A DNA stretch of 64,000 nucleotides, taken from NCBI RefSeq assembly GCF_021917145.1, contig NC_061067.1:4359389-4423388 (forward strand), read 5' to 3'. Under the pieces are notes generated by a model that was not told the origin of the DNA, searched no databases, and saw only the letters and a list, made by a program, of their open reading frames with translations. Shown here piece by piece: positions 1-24,484 of this stretch (positions are counted from its first letter, which is position 1; each line of letters begins with the position of its first letter). The position numbers were made by a program, and so were the translations under genes. The DNA is from Hypomesus transpacificus (taxonomy: Eukaryota > Chordata > Actinopteri > Osmeriformes > Osmeridae).

Positions 1-1080
1 GGAGTTAGAAGAATCAGCTCTCTAAGCCAGCCTGATTTTTTATCCAATGGCTCACCACAGAATGCTCACTCCAGTGGAACTTGGGCTGTGATTGGTTGGT
101 GGTCGAATTAATATATTTTTGGACAGTGTATGACTGTTTGTCATGATTTTTAATAAAAGACATGACAGGAGAAGGGAGGAGAAGAGAGAAGAGGATGAGA
201 GAAAGTCGGAAGGGAGCGGAGAGAGCAGTAGAGGGGTAGTGACCTTGCTTGCGTGCCTGGCCTTGTTTTCGATAGAGACCACATGTTTGGACACTGTACA
301 ACACCCTCTGCATAGCGGTTTGTAAATCATGATGTATCATGTATTTTATATATTTTTGGAGGTGTGGTGAGTTAAGTTAAGATGCATGTGGATGTGTGTG
401 TGTGAATGTGTGTTTATCGTCTAGTATAAACACCACTGCCTTCACTGGACATCCGGGTAGATTTGGACAGAAGCTGTACTTCTTAGAGAGTGTTAGAGAG
501 TGTTTATTAGAAAACAAACTGGTAATGCTGATTCACAAGTGAATATAGGAAAGGACGAGAAGGGAGGGGAAGGGGGTTAGGGGCAACAATTAATGCCCAT
601 TCATAAAACTCTCCAGTATTTCCAGGCCTGTTCTGCCTGGGTGGATCTCCATGGCAGCTGTCTGCCTTCAGACTCAATTAAAAGCCAATTAAAGGGGCAT
701 TCCGCATGGAAACAGGGATGTCTTTGTAGTGATGTTTGTACAGGTGCTGCACATCACATGCTGTAATGGTATTAGATTTACACCCAAGGACTGGCGTAGC
801 CCACGCCAGTTTCTATACCCTCCACACACACACACACACGGACACACAAACAAAACACCCGCGCACGCACACCAGAAGCAGCCTGACGGACTGGTTCTGT
901 GGGTATGGATGCTGAGATCAGCCTGTCCTCACCTCTTCCTTCAAACCATCTAGCTGCTTCCTCAGACCTCGAGAAGAGCTGGCTTCATTCAGATGTTTGC
1001 TTTGACTTGTTCTGACAGACAGAGAGATATCCTTCAGGATCAATAAAGTGAGTGAATTAAAGTGAGTGGAGACAGAGGGG

Positions 1081-1084
<4 letters not shown>

Positions 1085-1142
<58 letters not shown>
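1085..1142. repeat. (GA)n microsatellite
   Basis: An uninterrupted GA run of about 58 bases. Serine/leucine-rich frames across it are repeat artefacts. Confidence 0.97.
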
Positions 1143-1146
<4 letters not shown>

Positions 1147-2244
1147 GAGGAATAAAACATGGACATGAGTAGCAATGCAGGTAATGTGTGTCTCAGAGGA
1201 CAGCGGGGAGTTAACAGAAATGACAGGTGAATAAATGGTTAATCTCCATTAACGCTGTCACGCCATGACATTGAACATTCTCCAACCCAGCCTCAGGCTT
1301 TGGAAGTGAGGCTCTCCAGGGAGCTGGGGCTGGGATGTGTGTGTGTGTGTGTGTGTGTGTGCATTTGTGTTTATGGTTGAGGCACTACTATTGGATACTG
1401 TGTATGGCTGTGGTGTTTATACAGAGTGGGCGGGGCTGGGAGTATATAGCCACGCCCCCTTGCACGCGATCCGTGCAGGTGGGGGATTTACTCAGCACGC
1501 CACACACACACACACACACTTGATATAGAGCTGTCACAGATAACACAGATCAGCTGACATCACAATGAGACACAGCACACACACAAACACAAACTCATTC
1601 ACGCTCACACAAGCGCATTCATGCTCACACAAGCATACATGCACTCATACAATACACATTCCCATGTACTCATACCAACACACACACACACATACAAACA
1701 CACACGCACATCATCTGCACCAGAGGGAATTGACCGGCAAGCAAGTGCATGCTTCCTCCCTCTCTCCCCCATTCCCCTCCCCTCTCCATCCATCCAGGCT
1801 GTCTGACAGGGTATGGCTCCTCCCCTCCTCCCACCTTGTCAGTTAGACCCAGAGAGACAAGATTTGATTTGTGTTTCACCCCTTTGAATTATTGAATCAC
1901 CCCTGGGTCACGATTATGCCTCCAAGAGTGAGACTGTACTGACTTTAAAAAATAAAGCCGAATGATGAGAGCACTTAAATGACAGTGATATGGTCATGGT
2001 GCACTTTAAAACCGATCAACGGTGAATCTAAGATCCCTATCAGCAGATGTGAATGGTACTCTAGTTGTCATACATTATGAAAGAAAAAGACCCGCCCCCT
2101 CTCTCTCTCACACACACACACAAACACACACACACACACACAGCAGCACCATGTCTCAGCTTGTTAGCATAATAGGTGGGGACTGTCTAACCACCTATTG
2201 TGACAGCCAGAGCTAAATATTAAGACATACAGAAGCTTGGCTGT

Positions 2245-2390
2245 CTAGGGAGTAGAAGACAGGCAGGGAGAGAAGAGGAGAGGGAAGGAGAAAGGGAAGG
2301 GTGAGGATGGGAGAAGGAAGGAGGAGGGAGAGGATGGGAGAGGAGATGGAAGGAGAGGAGAGGAGAAGGAAGAAAGAGCGGAAAATATCT
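2245..2390. repeat. Purine-only G/A-rich tract
   Basis: About 140 bases made almost only of G and A in irregular GGAGA and GAAGG words, with few pyrimidine interruptions. Such tracts can form triplex DNA. There is no coding signal. Confidence 0.7.
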
Positions 2391-4979
2391 GGATTCTAAT
2401 GTGTTTTATACTCCTTTCATTTTAAATTCAAACAGGTTGCATTGAGATGTAGCCAGCATACGCTCACCATATGGTTCAGAGTGTTAACTGGACCGGTCCC
2501 GCCCTTCCGTGTTTAATAAGAACTGTGGGCCCGCTCCACTAAGACCCACCAAGGGCTCTGTGAAACCTGAGTTCACACCCAAAGGGACCCACATGTGGAC
2601 ACTTCCCATTCAGGTGGAGTCATTCCATGACTGCTTGGGTCTGAAGTCTTTTCTTTTTCTCTCGTAAGCTTTTATTGTCTGAAGTTGGGTATGGAGTCCA
2701 ACACAGGGTTTATTGGTTGGGGGAAAGAACAGGCCTTTTGTGTCTTCCTCGTGCCTGCCCTGCCCCAGATGTCTGCTGTACGGACAGCAGGATTAAAGTG
2801 TTCTGAATAAAGACCAGGCCATGGAGTTTGATGGTAAACTAAGGAAAGGTGGAGGCTTAAACAGACCACACACCAGGACAGCCTGACTAACCGATGTCCA
2901 TCTAGAGCAAGATAATTGATACAGTCGCTGTGTAAAACAGCATCCTGTTCTCAGATGGTCGGCCTGTTTCTGCTGGTGTAGGTCTACTTCTGCCTGGCTT
3001 TCCTGGTCAGGTGTGCAGATGTGTGTGCGTGTGTGTGAGTTGGGGGGGTGGGGGGTGGGGGGGTGCTTCCTCTATGGCTCTGTGGTTCTGTGGTGGTAGA
3101 TAGACGTCACTGGTGTCACAGGTGAATGACTGTTTCCATGGTGACAGGGCATCACAGGGGATTGTGGGCCTACTGGACTTCCTCTAGTGAAGTATCATAA
3201 TCAAATACAAAATAACTTCCTGTGATGAGCTATGATGTCATAGGGGAAGTGTGCTGTATGTATGTTTAGTACTTCAGATATAAGAAATCAATTTTTTCAG
3301 GATATATTCTACCAATGCTTCTTCTCTTTGTTACTTTACACAACTCTGTTCCACTCGTCTCTGCTACTCTGTTCTACTCTGCTGCAGTGGAAAAGCAGCC
3401 TGTGCAATTAATAACTGAAACTCAAGACAGACCACGGCAAAAAGAAACAGGTTTCAGACCTCTCAACATGTAAAGCATGTAAACTTGGCACGGCAGAAAA
3501 TTGTTGATTGCGGGCTCCTGATGTGACCAGTTTGAGGTTAAAACGTTCCATTAGGTCTTCGCACGCTATCCCTCTTGCCCCTCCCTCTCCTCTCCCTTCT
3601 CTCCCTCCCCCTCAATACTCCCCTAGTCACATGAGGAACAGTTGCACCAGTGTTGGGTGAGGATGTGGGTATTTGCAGCATGTGTGTGTGTGTGTGTGTG
3701 TGTGTGCGAACCTCTTGCCAGCACAGGTGGTTGAGCACTGCTATGATGTCAGCCAGATCAGTAATGCTATACCATTCCGTTTCTTTTTTTTTTTCCTCCA
3801 TCTTTCTTTCTCTTCCTCTTTATCAGTCTATCTCTCTCTTTCTCTTGGACTGTTTCTCTCTTTTTTTCTCTGTCTTGATCTCTCTCTTTTTGCTGATCTG
3901 GTTCCTGCAGGGTAAGAAAGACAGTAAAGATTATAACACATGTTACATCCCCCCCTCCTCCTCCTCCCTCCTGTTCTTTTTTTCTTTTTTTTCTTTTCAT
4001 CTCTTCTTCTTTTCCTCCGTTCATGAAGCGTCTCTCAGGCCCAGCCTCCCAGGGATTGCGTGAGTTTTCCGGAGTGACACAAGCTGTATTTTGGAATTGT
4101 TCGTACATCTTTGCGAAATCAGCAATGTTCCCTTCTCCTGGAGACACACTGAAGTGATTGGGGAAGAAATTCTTGTGGTCTCGTCGTAAATCAAACTTCC
4201 GCATAGAAGCTACTATTGGAGTGACATACTGTGTAGCAACTCACCAGAACAGTAAACACACATTATTGTTCACAAGCTAATTTCTCTCTACACAATTTAA
4301 GTAAATATTAGATCTGGACACTCCTGTTTCTAAGTCTTTCAACTTTTATACTTTCCTGAAAACCAAGTAAAGGGTATTCTTTACCATGTTTTATCCTGTC
4401 TGTCAAGCTAATTTCTTCAAATGATGCATCACTTTTCAAAATCATTAGGCCTACAGTGCCTAATTCTGTATGTTATTAGTCAACAACATCAAGATCATCA
4501 GCTGTAGCTTTTTTAAGCCTAGCTTTCATTTGCCCTAGGTGTGAAAATTCTGTTTTCAAAATAGCTTAGCTTAATTTATTCCTACTTGGTGTGCCAGGTC
4601 ACACAACCTAGCTGTGTGTAAGCTAAGCACCCAGTTAGCTGAGCCTAACCATAAGTCTACCCTTTTCTAAGCCAACCAACCAGCTAGCATAGCCCAGCCC
4701 TGGGCTCATAATGGGCCCAGTTCCAGTTCTTGAAGCCACAAGCCTCTGCTTCCTTTGCCTCCAGATGCCCAACAACACGGCTGTTTATTTGCACAGGAGG
4801 TCTGCTGAAATCCATTACCGCGGTAGTGATAATTACCAGTGTTGTCTACGTGACACGTGCCGTGTGGTAAAACCCTAGATAAATGTACCACTTATCCGTT
4901 TCCCCTGTTGCCTCTGTCGCAGTGTAATACCAGTGAGGGCCCTCAATCATTCCTGACATAATAACTATAGACGTGTATC

Positions 4980-5045
4980 TAGAGGGGATCGAACCTGGGT
5001 CTCCGGCTTTGATCCACATATTCCTAGTGGCCTGTTGGATATTCT
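4980..5045 (-). repeat. tRNA-like fragment, possible decayed SINE
   Basis: On the minus strand the sequence contains a good RNA polymerase III B-box (GGTTCGATCCC), preceded at roughly tRNA spacing by a weak A-box-like word. It cannot be folded convincingly into a whole tRNA, so a tRNA-derived SINE remnant is the best reading. This rests on one box only. Confidence 0.3.
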
Positions 5046-8000
5046 AAAGGCAATAGATAGGTCTAAACGTGTCAAGTATTACCGTATCATCGTGTCATTT
5101 TTTTACTTTTCATCAATGGTTACAGAAAAAATACCTGAGACAAGTGGAATAAGAGGTGACTCACACATCCACCGCACTGCATTATCATGTAATGGTTCAC
5201 CTCCGCTTTCTGCCAAGCCCAGTCAAGGGATATAAATGTCCGAGGGAGGGAAGGGGGGAAAGGCATCCAGCTCTTAGAACTGAGGCGGGCTTTGCCAAAA
5301 AAATCTTAATATTAAATTCTCCTGATAATTGCTTCATTCACTGTTTTGAGAGACTGGGGGATGTGAAGCGGAGAGCAGCTGGAGGCTGGGAGGCAGAGCC
5401 AGGTTTCCACACGGCTGTGGGGGCCATAGCGTGACATGGGGTGGGTGGAGAGGGCAGAACAGTGGCTGCTCAAGGTTACTCCTACAAATACAACCTTGAC
5501 ACACAGACATGCATACACACACATGCATGTGACCATGAATACACTGTCCAGGATACAGCTGCAGGCTATAACAACTGACAGGCCTTGAAGTGCTTACACA
5601 CACACACACACACACACAGACTCCAGGCACATGTCCGCCCTATATGCCCAAACCAACTTCTAACTGGTATGTTTTGGCTTGTGAGAGTGTGTGTGAGAGT
5701 TTGTTACATGATGGAGGGTGTCAAGTGGGTGAATTATTATGGTTCAGTGCAGAGGGCTCCCCTCTGCAAACTGACAAGCTCACTGTCATAAACCAGGCCA
5801 ACTCTGTCCATGGCAGGAGACAGGATCAAGCCCACACCATGGCCAAGCACCACACAGCCTGACTCATTAGCCATTCAACCCGGTTTAAATAAACAACCGT
5901 AAACAATGAAGGAGAAATAGAGGGAGACAGAGGTGGAATAGAGAGGGGGAGGGGACGAGACTGACACTGAGAAACCAAACGAACAGAGAACTGACACTGA
6001 GAAACAGAAAAGGGGGAGAAAGAGAGAAGAAGAGATAAAAAGGAGTTCAGATGTGCGTAGGAGGCTGTCTATTGACCTCTTGGGTAACAAGCCTCCCCAG
6101 GCACACACACACACACACAGGCTTCCGTGAGAAGAGGGGATCGTCTTCTTCGAGTGGCCGAGTCAACCATGTGGCAGTGAGATCATCACCAGGCTCAGCC
6201 GCCTTGCACCACCAAAACAATACCTAAATCCCCTCGTCCTCCCCCTCTTTCTCCTCGTTCCTCTCCTCTCTTCTCATTTCCTCCTTTCTCTCTCTTCACG
6301 TCTCATCTTCCCTTTTTCTCAGCCTCACATCTTTGAAGATTAGGATTGTGTGATTATTTGATGACTTTAAAACTTTAAAAGGCTCTTTTAAACACAGATT
6401 TAAGAAAAATAACTCAGAGATAAGACAAAAAATTTAAGACTAGAAAACATGGAAAGAGGTGTTTGTTGTGGAAAATGTTTGGACTGACTTGATCTTTGAG
6501 TTCAAGACAAGTGGTTCTGACAAAGCATGAACAAAGCATGTGGCAAATTCCTCCGTTTATTGGCTGGATAATAAATAGGAACACAAACCAAAACAAACAG
6601 CTCCTAACACAGTCACACTCTCACATGCTAGCTCCAATTGCCTGGGAAAACATTAGTGTAATTTTGTGTGTGTGTGTGGTGACTGGGGCTTCGTGACTCT
6701 CTTGGATTTTCCAATTTTAGCAGGCTTGCGTGACCTGATGGTTGCTCTGTCAAGTGCCCCCTTGCCCCCAACCTCCTGCAGGAACATCACACCAAATGTA
6801 GGGGGGGTTACAAATCCCCCCCCCTTCCTCCTTCTGCCTTACATACTTACAAAGTGATCGGCATGAACTGGAAAACTGTGTTTGTATAAATAGGGATGGA
6901 AAGCAACATGCAATTAACATGTTTAGATATCTGACACACACACATGGAGCTCTGGAGAACATAGGAACCCTGAGGCTCTGTATTATTTACACTTCCGGGT
7001 TCCATCCAGCAGTTGGACTGGAGATCTTCCACGGCGATTTAAGGAGTGTAGGTTCCGACTGTGAGTACGTCTTGGGACATTTTCGGATAGATTCAACGTT
7101 TGGCAGACCTGTCAGATCTTTTACATTTGAAGTTGAGTTTCAGTAGAAGCAGCCTACTTCACACACACTCTTACACATACTAACCCCAACCCTGGGAAAT
7201 GTAATTAAATGGGTGCAAGATGGTTGATACGTGTCCAGAGTTCGAGGATCAAGTGATGGCGATGCTCCGGATCATGTGTTATTCATGTTAATCATTAGTG
7301 TCAGTCAGCCTGCTTCATCTTGGGTGTTGTGTGTCGGATGCATTGTCGCCCAGGTCTCCACTGCAGACCTGTGAACCAGGTCATTCATGGCGCTGTAACT
7401 CTGCTAGATGCCAGGCCCTGGTGGTATCTGTTTCTTTGTATCTTTATCTTTGCCCTCTCTCTCTTCCTCCCTCTTTCTCTCCATCCTATTTTCTCTCTCC
7501 TATATAATTGATCTAGGTCATGTTGCTTACTCATTGGAAACCTGGGTCAAAGACAATTACTTTAGGTAAGCTGGATTTGGACCATAACTAATCACCAGAA
7601 CTAAAAAAAAGTATTGCAATTGCAAAGTTTTGTAATATCAAAATGTAAGTAGTGTAGTGTAATGTGGTGTCTTAGGATAAACCCCTAACCTTGATCACCT
7701 AAGAATAATTCAAGACTGACCCCAAGTTCAGATCAGTAGGTCATAAAGTTGTATTTATCAACTTATTGTATCTCATGGTCTTGCTGGCTGACTGTGGCTG
7801 TCATTGAGAATGTCACACAAACAACATGATAGCTGACAGTGCTAATTCATTAAGCTGTGTGCTAACACGCTAACCCTGGAATATCTGATTATCCCTGGCC
7901 GGGCTGCCTCTCGCTGCAACCTCAGCCTATTAGCACCCCAGCGGGCTAACGGTTGACACTGATGTAAACATACAATGCCTGTCATGCAACAAGCCTTATC

Positions 8001-8401
8001 CCTTTTAATGAATGAAACTAAAGGGACAACAGTTCTCTTTTGTTTGTATTTGCTCTGTGATAGTGCTTAAGGAACTGGAGCAGGCTGCATGAAGGCCAAT
8101 TGACAGAAGTCTATTGAATGCTAATATTATGGTTAGCATTGCGTGTTGAAGCTGCATTAGCACGGGTTCTAAAAAGAGACTCAGTGTTAGCGGTTAGCAT
8201 TGAACATTGCGTGCTGTGACAGCATTAGCGTAGCTCCCCTCACTCACCCATATGTATTCACCTCAGAAGGACCATCTGTCCTGTATTACTCCCCTCAATG
8301 GGCCGAAACGAGACTATAATCTATTTAACTGATTTTCTCTGTTGCTGTGCAGGCTGACTGAAAAATAATATCCAACTATTGCTCCCTGTTGTTGCTGCAC
8401 C

Positions 8402-8475
8402 TCCTAGGCTTGCGGCCAAGGTGGGACTCAAACCCAGCATCAAAGACATTAGCTAGCTGGGTAAGCCGAAAGTGC
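8402..8475 (-). repeat. tRNA-like fragment, possible decayed SINE
   Basis: The minus strand has a B-box-like word (GGTTTGAGTCCC) followed by a possible acceptor-arm remnant, with a poor A-box 5' of it. It does not read as a functional tRNA. The assignment is weak. Confidence 0.25.
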
Positions 8476-9091
8476 GTAAGCTCAGGGAGTCAGCTAATGT
8501 GTTTAGGCCTTAGGCAGAGTTAGTGATCACGCAAGTCTGATGTTGACAAGAATCCTGTTCTGAAGTCATCGCCCATTGATGATATTCACAAACTAAACAT
8601 AAACATATTATTCTCTTTTCTGTAATTCCCTATGAATCCCCAAATATGTGTCTCTCTCTCTTTTCCCTCTCTCCCTTACTCTCTTCAGAGATCTCTCTCT
8701 TTCACTCTCTCCACTCATGCTCTCTCGTGCAGGAATGCGGCTAAGCATTTCTGCAACCAAAATAGAGGGCTTCACAACTAATGATTATTTCCAGAGTTGT
8801 TTAACTTGTCTGACGTGTTTCCCGCTCTCCTCTGTGGCCTCTGCAACCCCACAGACCTCCAACACAGAGGAACAACCCAACCTGCAATAGATTTTCTCAG
8901 AGAACCACCACCACTGTTGAGAACTAAAAGGGGCTGGGGAGTCTTGGATGCCATGTCAAGCTGTCAAGATCCACAGACCTGTTCATATTGGGAAACCTTA
9001 GAAGACCGCTTGCCAGTTCCAACTTAATAGTAACCGTAAATATGGGTGCAGTAGGTCAGATGATGATAGTGCTAAGACTTTGAGACCCTAG

Positions 9092-9117
9092 CCCCCCCCC
9101 CCCCCCCCCCCCCCCCC
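9092..9117. repeat. Poly-C run
   Basis: 26 consecutive C residues. The length is likely unstable and is a common assembly error point. Confidence 0.95.
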
Positions 9118-9699
9118 AGCAAGAACATGTGTAAATAAGTGTTAACGCAGCCCGTTTGGAAAAAAACATCTGTTTCTATCTGAAGAGGGCGGGGGTTTGT
9201 TGGTTTTTTAAAGAATCTGTATAAAAATAGTTTTTCATTTCCAAACATAGCTCTAATTAAACTTGAAATCAATTACATTTGGGTTTATAGCTTTACAACC
9301 ACAGTGTGGCCTGCACATGTGTGAGTACAATGTGCTGTGCTGATATTAAAGACCTTTTATTGGGATTATTTACAGTCTGTTCAATCCCCTTTGAAATGAT
9401 TAAATAAACTGTGCTTTGTTATGTTAGCACATAAGTAAGTAGAGAGTTACAGCTGTAAATTACTTTATTGTGGCCAGTGGTACAACAATGTTGCAATTTA
9501 AAGACCAGTAAGATTTTGGTGAATGCAGCTCCACCACCACTCTGAATCAAGCTTAAAATATCTTCAGTTGGGAATTTAGCCACACACAAATATTGTACAC
9601 AAACTAGGTTAATGGTAGTTTATGTTTGATGGTAGATGGCTCAGAGACATTACAACGTGTGAGGTCTTAAGCTGGTTTTATACAACTGTAAAACCTAAT

Positions 9700-9867
<168 letters not shown>

Positions 9868-11601
9868 AACACACACACACATATCCTCACACACACTGGA
9901 CTGGGACCATAATTCCTTGACCCAATGTGACATGCAAATGACCTGGGTTAATTCTTGCCTGTTGATCGGGTCTTTATCTGTGTCCTGCAGTCTTTGAGTC
10001 TGGACGCAGTGGAAACCAGAAACAAATGAGTCATGAGAGGATGTTTGAATGAATGTATCAGAGGAAGACTGGCTTTACTATTAGGTTAAACAGTCCCACT
10101 ATTACAGCCTTTAGCAGCCAGTCAGAGTGGCGTTGTGACAATGGGCTTTCAATTAGGGGAGGCCAATATCAGTGTGTATATGTGTGTGTCTGAGGGTGTG
10201 TCACACGCTGGGCTATCCTGATCTGACCTGGGTAGTGAGGAGCAGCCATAATTGATAAAAAAAACAGTTGATCCTTTTACAACATATCGGTACCCATACC
10301 AGACCACCACACTATCTATACAAGGCTAGAATATGAAAAAGAACCGTTGACTTAATAAACAAACACAAAATACCGAATATGTGGTTGTCACCCACATATC
10401 TTTAACTGTGCCTAAGCTATGCTGTCACTTCTAAAGTTGGTCTTGTTTTTTATTCACCCGGCGCAAGCATTTGTCACATTTAATAAGATATAAGTAAGAT
10501 GAATTATGAGGCGAGGTCTGTTTGGGGAACAACAGCTGAAAGATGTGGTATAGGCTAATTTGACATTACATGGTATTGAGTTCCTTAGATGCTCCTGTTA
10601 TCCAGTTGGATCTCATGTCAAACAGTAGTTTCAGTAACAGAAGTGATGTAGCATCAACAAGCTGTTAACCAGCAGTGCCTGAGGGGATGACCTGACAACT
10701 CTGTCAGGTACCTCTGCCAGTCTGTGCCAAGTGAAACAGAGCAAAGGAAACAATCGAGGTTGTAGCCCAATTCAAATGTTTATACAGTGATATTTTCCAT
10801 GCCAGGATCCCTTCCCTGTGCTGCATGATCTCTAGTTACAAATTGTGCTCTCGTTTCATTCTTTTTTAAGAAAGAGAGAGTGAGAGAGAGACATTTGGAG
10901 CTGGAGCTGTGCTCTCCATGTAATCACTATTGATGATCATCTGTAGTGACAGATGAAAAGTGGAATTTCCTTTCAACACAACTCCGTTTCTCAGACATCC
11001 GTTTAGTGAGCAAGATGTGGGACTCTACTTTTGTTTGACTTTTTATCTGGTCAAAGAGTATGATCGATCTCCAATTTTGTGAAAACAGACCATTTAGTTA
11101 AATGTATTTGATATTGTCATACTAAGTATGGATAAATCGCACATAAAAAAAAAAAATATGTGCATCCTTTTCCCCCAGAAATGTAGTCAGATATGGGGAT
11201 TATGGTTTTATCTTTCCAACCCCAACCCTTGGCCTCAGGATGATGACAGAGTTACAGAAAATATTACATTGTTGTGTCATTAAGATGCAATGCAGACTAC
11301 AGCTTCCAGGCATAAAAAATATACAGAGAAGTTGAACACAAACTGAATTAGCTGCTTCTCTCTCTCCCACTCTCTCTCTCCCTTTACAGTAAACCCAGAC
11401 TTGATGTCACCCCCCACCCTCCACCAAAAAGTCGGAGAAGAGTTTTGGATATTTGATACGAGACATAATGAAGAATTAGGTTCCATTACAGACCAGGCTT
11501 AACCTTTGCGCAGCACATTGAGCCCATGCCAGCAGTCATCAATATTTAACAGCTGTTGTTATTATGAAATTCTTTATAGACTAATGTGGCTTGCCGGCTT
11601 G

Positions 11602-11958
11602 CACGCAAGGCTTTGGCTGCCTGCCAGTGCACTGTCAGGGGCCGGGCCTGAGATTGACAGACGGTTAGCTCGCGTGACAACCAGGCTTTGGGCAGCCAGC
11701 TCCCTACACACTCCATGGCCGGCTGCCATGTTAAGACACACACGTGCGCGCGCACACAGACTCTTTCTCTCTCTTTCTCTTTGGTGTTTTCTCTTTCTCC
11801 AGTGGATTTCCTGTACTGGGGGGTGTGGAGGGGTGGAGGGGCGGGTATAGGCAAAGAAGGTGGCTGTCAGCCAATCCAGGCTCTTTCCCTCCCTCCCCCT
11901 TACTCCCCTCAGCCCATTGCCTCGAGTAAGGATATGTGTGCTCCCTGTGCTCACGCAA
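11602..11958. promoter_or_regulatory. Candidate AHR-responsive element cluster (three XRE/DRE matches)
   Basis: Three full matches to the xenobiotic response element TNGCGTG occur in 357 bases: CACGCAA at 11602-11608 (minus), TCGCGTG at 11670-11676 (plus) and CACGCAA at 11952-11958 (minus). The segment from 11590 to 11760 is GC-richer than its surroundings. Two more matches (TTGCGTG) lie at 13973-13979 and 14756-14762, flanking the first recognised exon. AHRR is known in vertebrates as a direct AHR target with response elements in its promoter and introns, so the placement makes sense. No binding is shown by sequence alone. Confidence 0.35.
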
Positions 11959-13246
11959 GCCCTGTTAGGCAGCAGAGCTGGGTGATAGAGAGAGAAAGAG
12001 ATAGAGATATTTATACTTTGAGCACAAATAGTAGTGTGAAGACTTGCACAGGAAAATAGCTCTACATTCCCGTCCTGTCTGAGTAAATCTACAGCATGTA
12101 TCACCAACTGTGAACCAGAGTCTCAGCATTGTATTATTAGTTTCAGGAAATCTATGCGTGATCCACACAGATGGAAGCAGATTGTTGCAGACAACAGCCT
12201 AGCTCGCGGCACCATCTAAAAAGGATTCCCTTCTTTGCCCAACCTTCCAAACCTATCATTCTCACCCTAATGTCACAGTATTGTATTGGAGTCTGGCCTG
12301 CAACACCTTACATTAAAGTGGTGTTCAACCCTATCCCCTCGCTCCACCCATCCTGTTCTCTCTCCACACACCCATCCCTCCACCCCTCTCGCTCCACACC
12401 TTTCCTTACATCATTTTCCCTCCCTCCCTCCACTCTTCCTTTCCTCCCTTTCCATCCTTCCCGCTCCTTCCATCCTTCTCCCTCCATCCCTGTCTCTTCA
12501 CCCCTTTATATCATCTAGTTATTTGTAGTTTGTGTGTTGTGGAACATTTTTCAGTGCGTGTTAAATTGGCCATTATCTCCAGAAAAAGAACATGCCACCC
12601 GGGCGATGCTCGAATTCCCCATGCTGGAATATCATGACATATCACGCAATCTCTCTCTTTCTCTCTCTCTCTTTCTCTCTCTGTCTCTCATCTGCTTCCT
12701 GGTTGCTATTGGTTAGGAGAGGAAGTGGGTTAGATAGCAAAGGGTGTGTGACAAAGAGTTCTTCCTACGACATGCTCCGCTCGCTTTGTGGCTCCACACA
12801 TGACTTGAAGGCAGTTCCATCATCCTCCCCCCCCACTCCCTCGACCCCTCACCTCCTCATCAGTACCACCCCTCTCTCCCTGCTCCGCACTCTGACTCTA
12901 ATGCACTCAACCAGCACAACCCCACCTCACCGTTCAGTATCCCCATGACACCCCCTTGTCCTTTTCTTCTCTTCATCCCTCCATCCCCTTGTCTATCTCT
13001 CCATCCCCTCCTCTGTCACCCCCTCTTTGTTAGGCACGAGCTGAGGAGACCGAAAGGGCTGTCTGAGGTTAACACCCCACTTAGCACAGTCGACTCAACA
13101 GATGCCACCCCCAGCACGCACACAGTACACACATACACGGTTCACTGCTCATCATTTGTATTAATTGACAGTCCTACATGGGGACTTCTGTCAGACCTTA
13201 TATATCTATGAAACATACATGGGCTAGATAGATAGATGGGTAGAAA

Positions 13247-13364
13247 GACTGACAGACTGACAGACTGACATACTGACAGACTGACAGACTGACAGACTGA
13301 CATACTGACAGACTGACAGACTGACAGACTGACAGACTGACAGACTGACAGACTGACAGACTGA
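13247..13364. repeat. 8-bp minisatellite, unit GACTGACA
   Basis: About 14 tandem copies of an eight-base unit, with two units changed from GACAG to GACAT. The minus-strand frame reading repeated serine, valine, cysteine and glutamine is an artefact of the unit. Confidence 0.95.
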
Positions 13365-14242
13365 TTTAACTTGATGGTCTGTTCATGGTCTGACTGTAGC
13401 TTGTACTGTAACAGAACAGGCACTGACTCCTACAGAACCACACCCACATCTTGCTTTTTGTTGGGAGGTCAGGCTTCTCCTCTGCCTTCTGGCCCTTGTC
13501 ACCTCACACTAAACACACACAGACACACACATACACACACACACACTTCGCCATTAGCCTCTCTGTTTTCTTATAGAGAGAGTGAATAAGAACAGTGTTG
13601 GCTGGATAGGAAGCCCCGTCTCCATAATTAATCATCTGTATATTTGTCTTTCCTGAGCCCAAAGTCCTCTCCAAGTCTGTCGTCAGAGCAGTGTGTATGT
13701 GTGTGTGTGTGTGTCACTTAGGGAGAAACTTGAATTTCCTCCTGTGGTTTCCTTTAGTCGGAAGAATACAGGTGATTATAAGGAACAACCCTGTCTCCAA
13801 GTGCTAGGATATGCTGACATAATACTGTGGTGGTGTGTGCTTTAGTGGGAGAGAGTGAGAGAGTGGGAGGGAGGGAAGAGAGAGAGCGGTTTACAGTGTA
13901 CTTATCTGGATCAGGTCTTGTCCATGTTATTATGATTGGAGAAAATGACAAAGACCAGGAGTAAGGATGAGATTGCGTGCATCAGCAGGAATTAAGCTGA
14001 GAGTGAACAGTGCGGAGTCACGGAAGCTTCTGCCACTGTTCAGCAGAGAGGAACGAGAGAGCGGGAAAGGTGTGAGGGGGAAGAGATAGGTAGAGGAAGG
14101 TAGGGGGAAAGGGGGAGGAAGAGGGCCTTCTAACACTCTTCACTCTCTTTCTCTTTTCACTCTCTTTCTCTTTTTCCACCGCTCACCTTTTGGGACAATT
14201 CATTGATGTGACCATGTCTTCTCTCTCTCTTCTTATTTACAG

Positions 14243-24484
<10,242 letters not shown>

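Noticed and set aside
3885-3915. Strong pyrimidine tract and CAG acceptor
   Set aside because: A donor-like GTAAGA follows at once, leaving no exon of useful length.
5770-5810. GACAAGCTCACTGTC resembling the DKLSVLRL codons of an AHR-type bHLH
   Set aside because: Flanking codons do not continue the helix on either side; chance match.
13033-13070. Exon-like piece with AG before and GT after, upstream of the AHRR linker exon
   Set aside because: The reading does not match bHLH sequence and its phase does not fit the 14243 exon.
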